A DNA stretch of 37,541 nt from positions 1 to 37,541 of the IMG/VR virus record IMGVR_UViG_3300035698_001793. One strand, written 5' to 3'. Positions 28,995 through 36,821 of the stretch are shown in pieces. The translations under genes and the position numbers were made by a program. Position 1 is the first letter of the stretch. Every line of letters starts with the position of its first letter. This DNA is from a virus. The notes beneath the pieces are model-generated. The model did no database searches, had not been told where the DNA came from, and saw only the letters and a program-made list of their open reading frames with translations.

Positions 28995-29020
28995 AAAAAA
29001 CCACCCTATTGCTAGAGTGG
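28995..29020 (-). terminator. Rho-independent terminator after the endolysin gene
   Basis: Minus strand CCACTCTA (29020-29013), a GCAA loop, TAGGGTGG (29008-29001) with one G-T wobble, then TTTTTTGTTG. The 8-bp stem with a GNRA loop and a T-run is a textbook terminator for the late operon. Confidence 0.93.
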
Positions 29021-29043
29021 AGTTTTGCCTTGTCGTGCGAAAT

Positions 29044-29613
29044 TTAGTGGTAATACCAAACAGTTGCTCTTGACCTTGTACCTTCTGAGAACCCGATATC
29101 AAGATGCAAATTCGTATATCCTCGCAATCCGAAACTGAACCGTTCCAAATCACCTATTAACTTAGTTTTATAATAAGTCGGTTCTAATAGTTTAACCGTT
29201 ATATCTGTTAATGTTTTTATGCTGACACCGCTTGCATAAATATCCACTGCTGTTCCTACTATGTGTTGTGATCCTGCTGCTCCTCCGACTTTAGCGTTAA
29301 ATATTACCGTTCTATAAGCTGATCTGATGTGGATTGGTATGTTACCTATAGCTGACCTGACCTGCTCTAATGTATTCATTAATTGTTGTATTCTTGGATA
29401 AAGGTTTTCAGGCACTTTAGTGCCATCATTACAATCAAATTCATACAACTTGAAATGTTCTGTTTCAGGTTCTTTACTTTCTATTGGTTGTAGTTTATCC
29501 AAATTAGCTGTATGTGTATTATCGCCATACTTACCGTCTACTACTAAACTTTCACCCCTTCGATTCAGTTCTTCTTGTAGTTCGCCCACTAATGGGTTAT
29601 ATTCTATAGACAC
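29044..29613 (-). CDS. Endolysin: peptidoglycan-binding plus M15 peptidase
   Basis: A 189-residue lysis enzyme. Start is GTG 29613 after GGGGGTGA. Residues 5-40 (NPLVGELQEELNRRGESLVV, DGKYGDNTH) form a PG_binding_1-like helical domain. The M15A/D-Ala-D-Ala carboxypeptidase-like domain follows: IHIRSAYRT, then GSQHIVGTAVDIY with the zinc His and Asp, and the final LHLDIG with the third zinc ligand. It would cut cell-wall peptide stems at host lysis. It has no signal peptide, so release depends on the holin gene just upstream. Followed by a strong terminator. Confidence 0.9.
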   Translation of the reverse strand: MSIEYNPLVGELQEELNRRGESLVVDGKYGDNTHTANLDKLQPIESKEPETEHFKLYEFDCNDGTKVPENLYPRIQQLMNTLEQVRSAIGNIPIHIRSAYRTVIFNAKVGGAAGSQHIVGTAVDIYASGVSIKTLTDITVKLLEPTYYKTKLIGDLERFSFGLRGYTNLHLDIGFSEGTRSRATVWYYH

Positions 29614-29626
29614 TTTGGATCACCCC

Positions 29627-29818
29627 CTAATACGTTGATTTACTAACTGGGTTATTTAAGATACCCAGCAATACTAATATTTGCAATACTGACGTTATAG
29701 TTACCTTGATTGTTTCTGCTAGGTCTGGTGCTATGGTTCCTGATGCCAATAAAATAGCGATTATTTGTGATACTATTGCTATATATATTACTGGCGACTT
29801 CCATCTTTGTTGTGTCAT
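29627..29818 (-). CDS. Holin
   Basis: A 63-residue membrane protein: MTQQRWKSPVIYIAIVSQII followed by a second hydrophobic segment (VTSVLQILVLLGIL), a polar turn between and a short polar tail. Two membrane helices, small size and a place directly before the endolysin fit class II holins (phi-LC3-like family). ATG 29818 is preferred as AAGGAG lies upstream. The ATG overlaps the end of the HNH gene (ATGA). Confidence 0.85.
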   Translation of the reverse strand: MTQQRWKSPVIYIAIVSQIIAILLASGTIAPDLAETIKVTITSVLQILVLLGILNNPVSKSTY

Positions 29819-30501
29819 GTTATACACTCCTTAAATTTAATATTTTTAACATGGTCTTTATAATACTTACCTTTTAAAATTTTGCATATAGTAGAACAGT
29901 CAACTTTTGTTTGTTCAGCACAATCATTAATTGAATTATACAATCTAGTATGTCCATCAGGGAAAGTAGCGATAACTTTTTTTGTTTTTTTCTGTGCTTG
30001 CATTTGTTGTTTATAGGTTACAAACATACAATTATCTTTATTATATAATAAACCGCTACCCTTTATATCTTTATCTATACAATATTTTTTATCTGAGTTT
30101 TGCCATAACTCAAACCCTTCTAATTGTTTGATGTCAGTTTCAAATTTTGAGTAGTCGTGCCAATCAGAACAAACAGTAACACCTTTTCCACCGTATACAT
30201 GATAGCTTTTATTCCTTTCGTCATAGCACCTCCTTAACATTTCATACCACATTCTATATAGTTTCTGGTCTGAACATTTTTTGCCTGAATTATACCCAAC
30301 ACCAAATACTTCTGGCACATATTTATCCCTAACTTGTTTTAATTTAAATCTGCCATATAGGCAGTTAATATATCTGTTAGTTTCTCTTATATGTACCTTA
30401 TATAGATAATGTGTGTCTACTTTTATGGTTGTCTTTTCCGTTATTGTGAAGGTTAACCCCTGTCTATTTATTATAGTTTCACCAATATGATTTGTTGTCA
30501 T
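29815..30501 (-). CDS. Free-standing HNH homing endonuclease with NUMOD domain
   Basis: A 228-residue protein. Its centre has LYRMWYEMLRRCYDERNKSY then HVYGGKGVTVCSDWHDYSKF and DIKGSGLLYNKDNCMFVTYK, the typical HNH/AP2-associated pattern (R-C-Y ... Y-G-G-x-G-V-x-V-C ... W ... D-N-C-x-x-V-T). The C-terminal 55 residues (TFPDGHTRLYNSINDCAEQT ... CKILKG) form a NUMOD1-like DNA-binding domain. It is inserted between the kelch fibre gene and the holin, with its own promoter (30521-30549). Such endonucleases move by gene conversion at a homing site and usually have no role in the phage cycle. Confidence 0.9.
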   Translation of the reverse strand: MTTNHIGETIINRQGLTFTITEKTTIKVDTHYLYKVHIRETNRYINCLYGRFKLKQVRDKYVPEVFGVGYNSGKKCSDQKLYRMWYEMLRRCYDERNKSYHVYGGKGVTVCSDWHDYSKFETDIKQLEGFELWQNSDKKYCIDKDIKGSGLLYNKDNCMFVTYKQQMQAQKKTKKVIATFPDGHTRLYNSINDCAEQTKVDCSTICKILKGKYYKDHVKNIKFKECIT

Positions 30502-30520
30502 AATATATCACCTCATGTAT

Positions 30521-30549
30521 ATTATATCACATATTGGCATAAATGTCTA
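30521..30549 (-). promoter_or_regulatory. Promoter for the HNH gene
   Basis: Minus strand TAGACA (30549-30544), a 17-base spacer and TATAAT (30526-30521) with an extended TGA before the -10. It lies 20 bases upstream of the HNH start and overlaps its ribosome site. Confidence 0.75.
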
Positions 30550-30611
30550 TAGGGTTCACGAAACAAACCTATTTTGTTCCATCATTTTATAACTTCCTTC
30601 CGTTATATATT

Positions 30612-31922
30612 TTATGTACTACTCAGTGTTATAGTGCCGCTAATTCCATCTGATGTAAATGCTGTTACTATTAAAACACCCTCTTCCGTTAATGTGGTTG
30701 TTGTATCAGCTTCAATGAAAATATCATTCAACCAATAATCAACATCTAATGCAATTACATTTCCCGCGTCATATGTACCTAAATAAAATAAATCATCAAT
30801 CGGTATTTTACATAAGCCATCATGCGAACTAGCACCACCAAATATATGTAATATTCCATGATACACATAACATTGTGCATGAATACTAACATCATATAAT
30901 CCGTTTATAGTAGGTCGATACCACGTATCAGTTGCAATATTATAAACTTGAATATATCCCGCATCGGAATAATTCATAGCCGCTATAATATGATTTCCAT
31001 ATACACCACAGCAATTAGCACTTGAACTATAATTCAAACTTGATAGTGCTGAACTCCAAGTTTCTGTACTTATAGTGAAAGAATATAATCCTGTACTTTC
31101 AGTTGCTCCCGAACTTCTACCACCAACTGCATATACAATACCTTTATGAGCAACCATATCATGTATGAATTTATTGCCAGGCATATCAGCTAGTGTTGCA
31201 TCCCAACTATCGCCATCAATATTATAAGAATAAAAGGTTTTAGACGATGTCGAACCCGAACTATAACCACCCGATAAATATACAATTCCATTCAATACAC
31301 AAACCGCATGATACGCTCTATTGGCGGGCATAACTGTTCCCGCACTCCAACTATTACCCGATATTGAATAAATCTGAACTGCGTCTGTATAACCACTCCC
31401 AGTATCACCACCGAAACAATATATGTTATCACCCCACACAACCGCTCTATTGGCTTTTACCCCAACCGTCATAGTTGCTAATACAGTTTTTGTTTCTGTC
31501 ATTAAATCATACGATGTCATAGTATTTTGAGTTGCCCCCGCCGCTCCTGTTCCGCCTATGATATACATTAAATTATCTTTGATAGCCATTGCACCACGTT
31601 CAATTCTATCTCCAAACGTATTCTGTGAAGTCGCCTTGTAATCATCATCGGTTGCTATTTCTGGTATTGACCTATTCATCATTATGGCTGGTTTATAATT
31701 AGTCCAAGTAATAACGCTATCGCCACCACCGCCCCCAGCGTTCCAAGCCGCACCATCATAAGAATATAACAACTCATCAACCGTATTATAATACAATTGT
31801 CCTACCGTTGGTGCTGGTGAAGTTGGTGCAGTTGTTGAAGGTGGTGCCACGACAATATCATTCGCCATCTTAACGAAAGTTACCGCATCATCAGCTATAT
31901 GTTTAGTATTAATTTTACTCAT
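30612..31922 (-). CDS. Kelch-repeat receptor-binding fibre/tip protein
   Basis: A 436-residue protein. ATG 31922 overlaps the upstream stop (ATGA) and starts MSKINTKHIADDAVTFVKMA, an N-terminal attachment module shared with the two upstream genes. After a hinge and glycine spacer (GGGGG) come five to six kelch-like blades, each with a G-G pair and a later W (MYIIGG, IYCFGG, VYLSGG, VYAVGG, LHIFGG), which together make a beta-propeller. A C-terminal beta domain follows (GNVIALDVDYWLNDIF...). The pattern suggests a virion tip that binds host surface sugars. The gene is last before the HNH insertion and the lysis genes. Confidence 0.85.
   Translation of the reverse strand: MSKINTKHIADDAVTFVKMANDIVVAPPSTTAPTSPAPTVGQLYYNTVDELLYSYDGAAWNAGGGGGDSVITWTNYKPAIMMNRSIPEIATDDDYKATSQNTFGDRIERGAMAIKDNLMYIIGGTGAAGATQNTMTSYDLMTETKTVLATMTVGVKANRAVVWGDNIYCFGGDTGSGYTDAVQIYSISGNSWSAGTVMPANRAYHAVCVLNGIVYLSGGYSSGSTSSKTFYSYNIDGDSWDATLADMPGNKFIHDMVAHKGIVYAVGGRSSGATESTGLYSFTISTETWSSALSSLNYSSSANCCGVYGNHIIAAMNYSDAGYIQVYNIATDTWYRPTINGLYDVSIHAQCYVYHGILHIFGGASSHDGLCKIPIDDLFYLGTYDAGNVIALDVDYWLNDIFIEADTTTTLTEEGVLIVTAFTSDGISGTITLSST
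31840..31922. repeat. 83-bp repeat: fibre N-terminal module (copy 1)
   Basis: Bases 31840-31922 align without gaps to 32022-32104 with about ten mismatches (roughly 88% identity). Both encode the fibre start, M-S-K-I-N-T-K to V-A-P-P, and mark a tandem duplication of the attachment module. Confidence 0.9.
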
Positions 31923-32104
31923 TGTTCCAACCACTCCGAACCGCTCCATGCGTTTAGTTTATCAGTAACCGTATTGTATTCAAGTTGTCCTGTATTTGGT
32001 GAAGTTGATAAAGCTGTTGTTGGTGGTGCCACGACTATATCATTTGCCATCTTAGCAAAAGTTACGGAATCATCCGCAAAGTGTTTAGTATTAATTTTAC
32101 TCAT
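31919..32104 (-). CDS. Short fibre fragment: N-terminal attachment module only
   Basis: A 61-residue frame beginning MSKINTKHFADDSVTFAKMA, then PNTGQLEYNTVTDKLNAWSG and ending WLEQ. It aligns closely to the first 60 residues of the kelch protein, but stops where that protein continues to its kelch domain. It is either an intact mini tail-adaptor or a remnant from swapping receptor domains. Its stop overlaps the kelch ATG, and it has a GAAAGGATAG ribosome site, so it is probably translated. Confidence 0.7.
   Translation of the reverse strand: MSKINTKHFADDSVTFAKMANDIVVAPPTTALSTSPNTGQLEYNTVTDKLNAWSGSEWLEQ
32022..32104. repeat. 83-bp repeat: fibre N-terminal module (copy 2)
   Basis: See 31840-31922. 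Confidence 0.9.
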
Positions 32105-32165
32105 TTTTATTTCTATCCTTTCAAGGTAGTTTTCAGGTTTGTCGTTACCTTTTTATAGCCATTAA

Positions 32166-32909
32166 TTAAGTTGAATAAATGTAACTAGCCATTACTTTAT
32201 CGGCTGCTTCTAGTAATCCATCTAACCCAAGTCCATTCCAATTAAATCGTTTTATATCTGCACCATCAGTTATAACAGTAAAATCATCACCATAAAATTG
32301 CGGTATTCCGCCTGCTGGTATAATTTCAACTGCTGTTGGTTCGCTCGGTATCTGCGATAAATCACGATATTTATTACTAATATCAGTACTGTTCATTGTA
32401 ATTAATTCTACAATTTTAGTACCACCGCCCGCACTTGCTCCGTCTGCTACGTTCAAGAACGATCTAACAGCAGCTGCATTAACTGGTAATGGTGCATTAT
32501 CAGATGTTGATAACATCATAGTTTCAGCGTTATAATCGGTTTCCATTACCGCTCCGGCAGTATTAACATTAGTAGCATCGGTAACATCAGCACCATCTTC
32601 AACGTTCAAGAACGCTCGAACTGTAGACGATACACTTGCAACCGGTGTTTCTGATGAAGTCGCTACCATCATGGTTAACGCACCATAATCGGTTTCCATA
32701 ACTGCGCCTGCTGTATTTACGTTAGCGGCATCCGTTACATCTGCGCCATCAGATACGTTTAGTATACCTAATGCTGCGGTTTTTGTTAATACTTCAACGT
32801 TCCCTGTCGATGCTGTATCACGACCTAAAAACGTGTCTGTTGCAACTTGTTGCATCTTAGCAATTGTAACCGCATTATCTGCAATATACTTAGTTTGTAG
32901 TTTTGACAT
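32166..32909 (-). CDS. Tail fibre protein with repeated hinges
   Basis: A 247-residue protein. N-terminus MSKLQTKYIADNAVTIAKMQ is the attachment module shared with the downstream genes. It has two near-identical middle repeats (FLNVEDGADVTDATNVNTAG and a VSDGADVTDAANVNTAG copy, plus FLNVADGAS), and the C-terminal about 85 residues match the end of the next upstream gene (32930-33364): D-I-x-N-K-Y-x-D-L, DFTVIT-x-GA and W-x-G-L. That C-domain is likely a beta-rich receptor or trimerisation head. Several fibre proteins on the baseplate follow this modular plan. Confidence 0.75.
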   Translation of the reverse strand: MSKLQTKYIADNAVTIAKMQQVATDTFLGRDTASTGNVEVLTKTAALGILNVSDGADVTDAANVNTAGAVMETDYGALTMMVATSSETPVASVSSTVRAFLNVEDGADVTDATNVNTAGAVMETDYNAETMMLSTSDNAPLPVNAAAVRSFLNVADGASAGGGTKIVELITMNSTDISNKYRDLSQIPSEPTAVEIIPAGGIPQFYGDDFTVITDGADIKRFNWNGLGLDGLLEAADKVMASYIYST

Positions 32910-32929
32910 TTTCTTTTCACTCCTTTATT

Positions 32930-33364
32930 TTAATATGTATATGTTACGACTATTATATCATTTTCAGCAAATATACTTTCTAATAATAACCCCGACCAAT
33001 TCAATCGTAAAACATTTGCGCCATTTGTTATAACCGTAAAATCTATCGTATATCGTTGTCTGATACCACCACTAGGAAACACGTTAACCGTTGTTGGTAC
33101 TAATGGTGTTTCAGCTAAATCCTTATATTTATTAGTTATATCAGTAGCATCTAACGTTAATGTTTCGATCTTAGATGTACTACCGCTTGCGGCTGTACTC
33201 CAACTAGTAGCGTAATCAGTATCGGAAGTTTTAACTAACGTTTGCCCTGTTGTACCGCCTGATGCAACCCCAAATCCTCTAGCACCTTGCAGAATTTTTA
33301 TAATCGTTGTACCTTTAGTAACTTTAACGATTGTTGTATCTTTGGTAATCTTTATTACCGACAT
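32930..33364 (-). CDS. Fibre/baseplate protein sharing the C-domain of 32166-32909
   Basis: A 144-residue protein: MSVIKITKDTTIVKVTKGTT, an Ile/Thr strand repeat with GARGFGVASGG as a hinge, and from about residue 60 the beta domain ETLTLDATDITNKYKDLAET ... DFTVITNGANVLRLNWSGLL. The last 85 residues match those of the downstream fibre gene. It probably forms a trimeric appendage. Not named, but belongs with the BppU-like neighbour. Confidence 0.65.
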   Translation of the reverse strand: MSVIKITKDTTIVKVTKGTTIIKILQGARGFGVASGGTTGQTLVKTSDTDYATSWSTAASGSTSKIETLTLDATDITNKYKDLAETPLVPTTVNVFPSGGIRQRYTIDFTVITNGANVLRLNWSGLLLESIFAENDIIVVTYTY

Positions 33365-33379
33365 AACCTCACCTCTTTT

Positions 33380-33748
33380 TTATACATCATCCCATTTAGT
33401 CTTTTGTTTGCCAATCGCTATTGTTCCATTTAATTCAGTTCTAATAACAGGCGGATCACTCCCCGTTTCTCTGAAATCAATATCATAATAATATGTAGTA
33501 CCATCAACAAAATCTTTTGTATCTGATGCACCTATTATAAAATTTACCTGATACGTTGATATGGTTAAACTACTCGGCGTGGTTGTACTAGTAATTGTAA
33601 AAAGTATATTATCAGCCTTATCTCGAATCTGACATTTTGGCGTATATGCTGACATATCTTCTTCTGTCGTTCCGTCTGATTCGTAAAACTTATAAGTTTC
33701 GTCAAACGTTGCTCCTTGATATACAGATATATTATTTTCTGCTGGCAT
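33380..33748 (-). CDS. BppU-like baseplate upper protein, N-terminal domain
   Basis: A 122-residue protein: MPAENNISVYQGATFDETYK followed by CQIRDKADNILFTITSTT and YYYDIDFRETGSDPPVIRTE, the strand pattern of the BppU N-terminal domain of Lactococcus-phage baseplates (immunoglobulin-like with D-x-x-V-x-C-Q-I-R-D). It lacks the long C-terminal stalk of classic BppU, so it may be an anchor for the fibre proteins encoded next. The gene lies between the membrane-protein-like gene at 33769 and the fibres. Confidence 0.75.
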   Translation of the reverse strand: MPAENNISVYQGATFDETYKFYESDGTTEEDMSAYTPKCQIRDKADNILFTITSTTTPSSLTISTYQVNFIIGASDTKDFVDGTTYYYDIDFRETGSDPPVIRTELNGTIAIGKQKTKWDDV

Positions 33749-33768
33749 TCCATCGCCCCCCTTATAAT

Positions 33769-34068
33769 TTAGTTACCGTTCTTGATATATTCATCTAACA
33801 TATCATTGTTTATTATTTCAAGTTCGCAATTAGTTTCATCTACTTTTTTAATCAAATCATTCAAATCACCGTTAGTCTTTTCGCCCCTAACAATCTTACA
33901 TTGTAAGATAAACCCTTCAGCTAGATACCGTTGTTGTTTGTTGCTGGCTCGTTTTTCTTTACGATATAAATTCGCTCTTATATTAATTTTTTTATCACGT
34001 TTTTTAATACTTATTCCGATATAAACTATTAATAATCCTAATAATCCATCTATTATACTGTCGATCAT
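33769..34068 (-). CDS. Hypothetical membrane-anchored protein
   Basis: A 99-residue protein with one N-terminal hydrophobic helix (MIDSIIDGLLGLLIVYIGIS) followed by basic and helical residues (KKRDKKINIRANLYRKEKRA) and an acidic tail. Its position among the baseplate genes is unusual for a membrane protein. It could be a lysis accessory (holin-like) or a scaffold for baseplate assembly. Not recognised. Confidence 0.55.
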   Translation of the reverse strand: MIDSIIDGLLGLLIVYIGISIKKRDKKINIRANLYRKEKRASNKQQRYLAEGFILQCKIVRGEKTNGDLNDLIKKVDETNCELEIINNDMLDEYIKNGN

Positions 34069-34087
34069 TGGTATACTCCTTTAAACA

Positions 34088-34834
34088 TTACGGTAATATT
34101 TGCCCGCCTGTAGTTTCGGTTTCTGCTGTTGTTCCTGCTGGTTGAGTGCTATCTTTACCTATTATTGATGCACTCGATGCCCGTAATCCAACTGTGTTCC
34201 CCGTACCACCGTTAGTATCGCTTAATATACGCGAACCTTCTAACGCATAAATCCCTATTGCTCTATCTGATATTGTACAACCTGCTGCTCTGATATACGC
34301 ACCACTTGAAGCTACTATCCCAAAATAAGCCGAACTGGTGATTGATATACAATCTGTAATCCTAACCGAACAATTACCAATAACTTCAAAGCTCGAAGCA
34401 CCCGATACAGTGGATGTAAGTGTAGACAAATAAACTGAACAAGTACATTTTAATATCTGTGCAATTGAACTAATAGTTACCGCATTATCACTTTCGTTTA
34501 TTCTAATAGTACCAGCACCTATAAATCCATACATAACAAAACCAACATACGTTCCAGCTGCAACCTCAATATCTACGACTATTGCTTCCCCGATATATTT
34601 AGCTGTCATATCAAGTGCTTTTTGAATAGTTGCATATGGCGCTCCGACTAGTCCAGTACCAGTTGTATCACTCCCTGTGGTTGCTACATAGATGGTACGA
34701 CTAACCGTTTCTTGATAAATCGTATAAGTATCTAATTCTAATGTTTTAGCTTCGTTATTATTCAAATTAATATCGTTTATCGCTGGTGCTACGCCATTAG
34801 CATATGTAACTCTTGTATAATCTCCTAATGCCAT
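34088..34834 (-). CDS. Tail-spike-like protein (beta-helix start motif)
   Basis: A 248-residue protein. The N-terminal 45 residues are an attachment part (MALGDYTRVTYANGVAPAIN); from about residue 48 the segment IYVATTGSDTTGTGLVGAPY then ATIQKALDM is the start motif of DUF1565/right-handed beta-helix proteins. The rest is repeating short strands (VVDIEVAAGTY, TIRINESD, CSVYLSTLT, SFEVIGNCSVRI), typical of beta-helix spikes. It is short and shows no catalytic residues, so it may only bind surface polysaccharide. Confidence 0.75.
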   Translation of the reverse strand: MALGDYTRVTYANGVAPAINDINLNNNEAKTLELDTYTIYQETVSRTIYVATTGSDTTGTGLVGAPYATIQKALDMTAKYIGEAIVVDIEVAAGTYVGFVMYGFIGAGTIRINESDNAVTISSIAQILKCTCSVYLSTLTSTVSGASSFEVIGNCSVRITDCISITSSAYFGIVASSGAYIRAAGCTISDRAIGIYALEGSRILSDTNGGTGNTVGLRASSASIIGKDSTQPAGTTAETETTGGQILP

Positions 34835-34840
34835 AATAAT

Positions 34841-35311
34841 CTACTTCCTTTCGAATATATCTCTACGGATAAACCTAACCGCAGTTGCTGGGCTGGTTGT
34901 GCTAGTTCGATCTGAAGTCCATAATATCCTAGATAACATAATACCAGTATCAACCGTTGTGGTAGCTGCTGAACCGCAGAACACGCCCATTTCTTTAATC
35001 GCTGCTAACGCTTCACTATCGGTTATTGAAAATTCGCTTTGCGTTTGACCGATTGATACTTTCGCTAACGCTATATCAGCGGTTCTAAACGTTTCTGTTC
35101 CTAATTGTGTATCAGTATCATCAATTGCAGATGCGTTTGTACCTAACGCTAAATATTTAATTTCTAAATTGGTAGCTGTACCTACCAACGCATTAGCCCA
35201 TGCGTTCAATCCTAAATCTGTAATTTGATTTTCTTTATTTTCAATGTTAATAATATTTTTATTATCATCTAAAAATTGTATTTCCCATTTCCCTAAATGT
35301 TTGCTAGTCAT
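34841..35311 (-). CDS. Hypothetical tail/baseplate protein
   Basis: A 156-residue, beta-rich protein starting MTSKHLGKWEIQFLDDNKNI. The central IKYLALGTNAS followed by DTQLGTETFR is a motif found in several phage structural proteins (L-A-L-G-T-x followed by T-x-L), and FSITDSEALAAIKEMGVF is a further segment of that group. It overlaps the hub gene by 8 bases. Probably a baseplate component. No precise family. Confidence 0.65.
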   Translation of the reverse strand: MTSKHLGKWEIQFLDDNKNIINIENKENQITDLGLNAWANALVGTATNLEIKYLALGTNASAIDDTDTQLGTETFRTADIALAKVSIGQTQSEFSITDSEALAAIKEMGVFCGSAATTTVDTGIMLSRILWTSDRTSTTSPATAVRFIRRDIFERK

Positions 35312-36821
35312 AAACTACCTCACCCCCTGTATATGTATCATCAGGATATTGCGTATCACTTGGATATAACGTTGCACTCGGGAATAACCCCGATAAAGTC
35401 TGACCTATCCGAACAATACCATCTGCTGTTTCAGTTTCGTTAATATTATTAATCTTAATAACGACTTCGTTTTCGTTAATGTTTATTTTTTTATTCCCAT
35501 CAACCAATCGTTTAAACATTTCTTCCCACCCACCGAAATCTTGACCGTCTAATGCTGATATACTATAAGTTTCAGTATCAGCAGTTTCGTATGCTATGTT
35601 AACAGAACTAATTAAATAAGATACATTGTTAATACCAAACAACGGTTTCTGAACTCGCATTAATTGCCCTGCTGTATATGTGTTTTCGTATACGGTGAAC
35701 GTTACAACTTGGTTAATTCTACCGTATATGTCCAATAACCCTTGTGAATATTCTTCGGCTTGTGTACTATTATTAATATCGGTGTTGCGTGTTAATTGCT
35801 CATATTTACCCGTGCCACCTTCAACCGCTAACCGGTCCGCTATACCCGGTGAATCTTGCGTAACGGTTATGATGTCATATAACCCCGTATAACTAATTTT
35901 AATATCATCGGCTGCCGCTAATACTACTTCACTATCATCTTGTGTTACTACGTTTGAACCATAATTCCAATAAAATTGTTTACCGCTTGTTAATCCACTT
36001 AATCCGATTGTCTGCGTTACATACCCAGCACCTATATCGGCTTCAATAACGGGTTCTTTAGCAAGTGGATATCTGCTAATAAAGTTTCGTGATTTCCCAT
36101 CTGGTGCTGGTGTTGGTACTTCATCAGATTGCGCTGTGGTTTCACCTCGCCCGGCTCGGATATATTGCATGTTCCTATACGCTTGATTGTTTTCTTGTAC
36201 AGTAAAGTTAGCGTGTCTAACACCAGTATAATAGCTAATGGTACCGCTACCCGGTAAATATGCGTATACTATCTCTCTTTTTTTTAATATTCTGCTAGCG
36301 CTTTCGTTATCTCTAGCAAAGAATTGTAACGCTTTATCTTTATCAATACACCATGCAAACCCTGTTAATCCACTTAACAAATCTAACGCTTGAGCGCAAG
36401 TATATTGATTGAAATTAGCTTTTGTTATGGTAGCACCTGCCGCCACTGTACCTAACGTTACGCTTTCTTCAGCTAATATCGGATATATCTTATTAGTTAC
36501 TATCCAACCCGCTGTCTGACTTGATACGTTTTCGTTTATCAACCTTCTATCTGCAATCGATGAATTATCAACCGCTGTTACTACATAATAAATTCTATCA
36601 TGTTCAATTTCAGTCATATAAACCGTATCTACAAATCCGACAAATAATTTATCAGAACTTTTAACAAACGATACGCTCATACCTTTTGCAACGCTAGTTA
36701 ATGTTTTAATATCAGTTATTGTGAATGACATTGTAGATCTAGCGTTCAATCTATCGCTAACTTTCCAATTTTTACTGATATAAACTTCAGTACCGTTCAC
36801 GGTCATTATTCGTTCAGCCAT
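35304..36821 (-). CDS. Tail hub / Gp37-like baseplate protein
   Basis: A 505-residue protein that follows the tape measure directly (ATG overlaps its TAA). N-terminus MAERIMTVNGTEVYISKN is followed by SFTITDIKTLTSVAKGMSVS, a hub-like beta barrel, with FVGFVDTVYMTEIEHDRIYY, typical of T4 gp27-like phage hubs (Siphovirus Gp37-like group). A middle insertion and VYENTYTAGQLMRVQKPLF near residue 390 complete the ring domain; the C-terminal 60 residues are polar with short repeats (SATLYPSDTQYPDDTY). It would form the distal tail hub with the baseplate. No separate distal tail (Dit) gene is seen. Confidence 0.75.
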   Translation of the reverse strand: MAERIMTVNGTEVYISKNWKVSDRLNARSTMSFTITDIKTLTSVAKGMSVSFVKSSDKLFVGFVDTVYMTEIEHDRIYYVVTAVDNSSIADRRLINENVSSQTAGWIVTNKIYPILAEESVTLGTVAAGATITKANFNQYTCAQALDLLSGLTGFAWCIDKDKALQFFARDNESASRILKKREIVYAYLPGSGTISYYTGVRHANFTVQENNQAYRNMQYIRAGRGETTAQSDEVPTPAPDGKSRNFISRYPLAKEPVIEADIGAGYVTQTIGLSGLTSGKQFYWNYGSNVVTQDDSEVVLAAADDIKISYTGLYDIITVTQDSPGIADRLAVEGGTGKYEQLTRNTDINNSTQAEEYSQGLLDIYGRINQVVTFTVYENTYTAGQLMRVQKPLFGINNVSYLISSVNIAYETADTETYSISALDGQDFGGWEEMFKRLVDGNKKININENEVVIKINNINETETADGIVRIGQTLSGLFPSATLYPSDTQYPDDTYTGGEVVYD

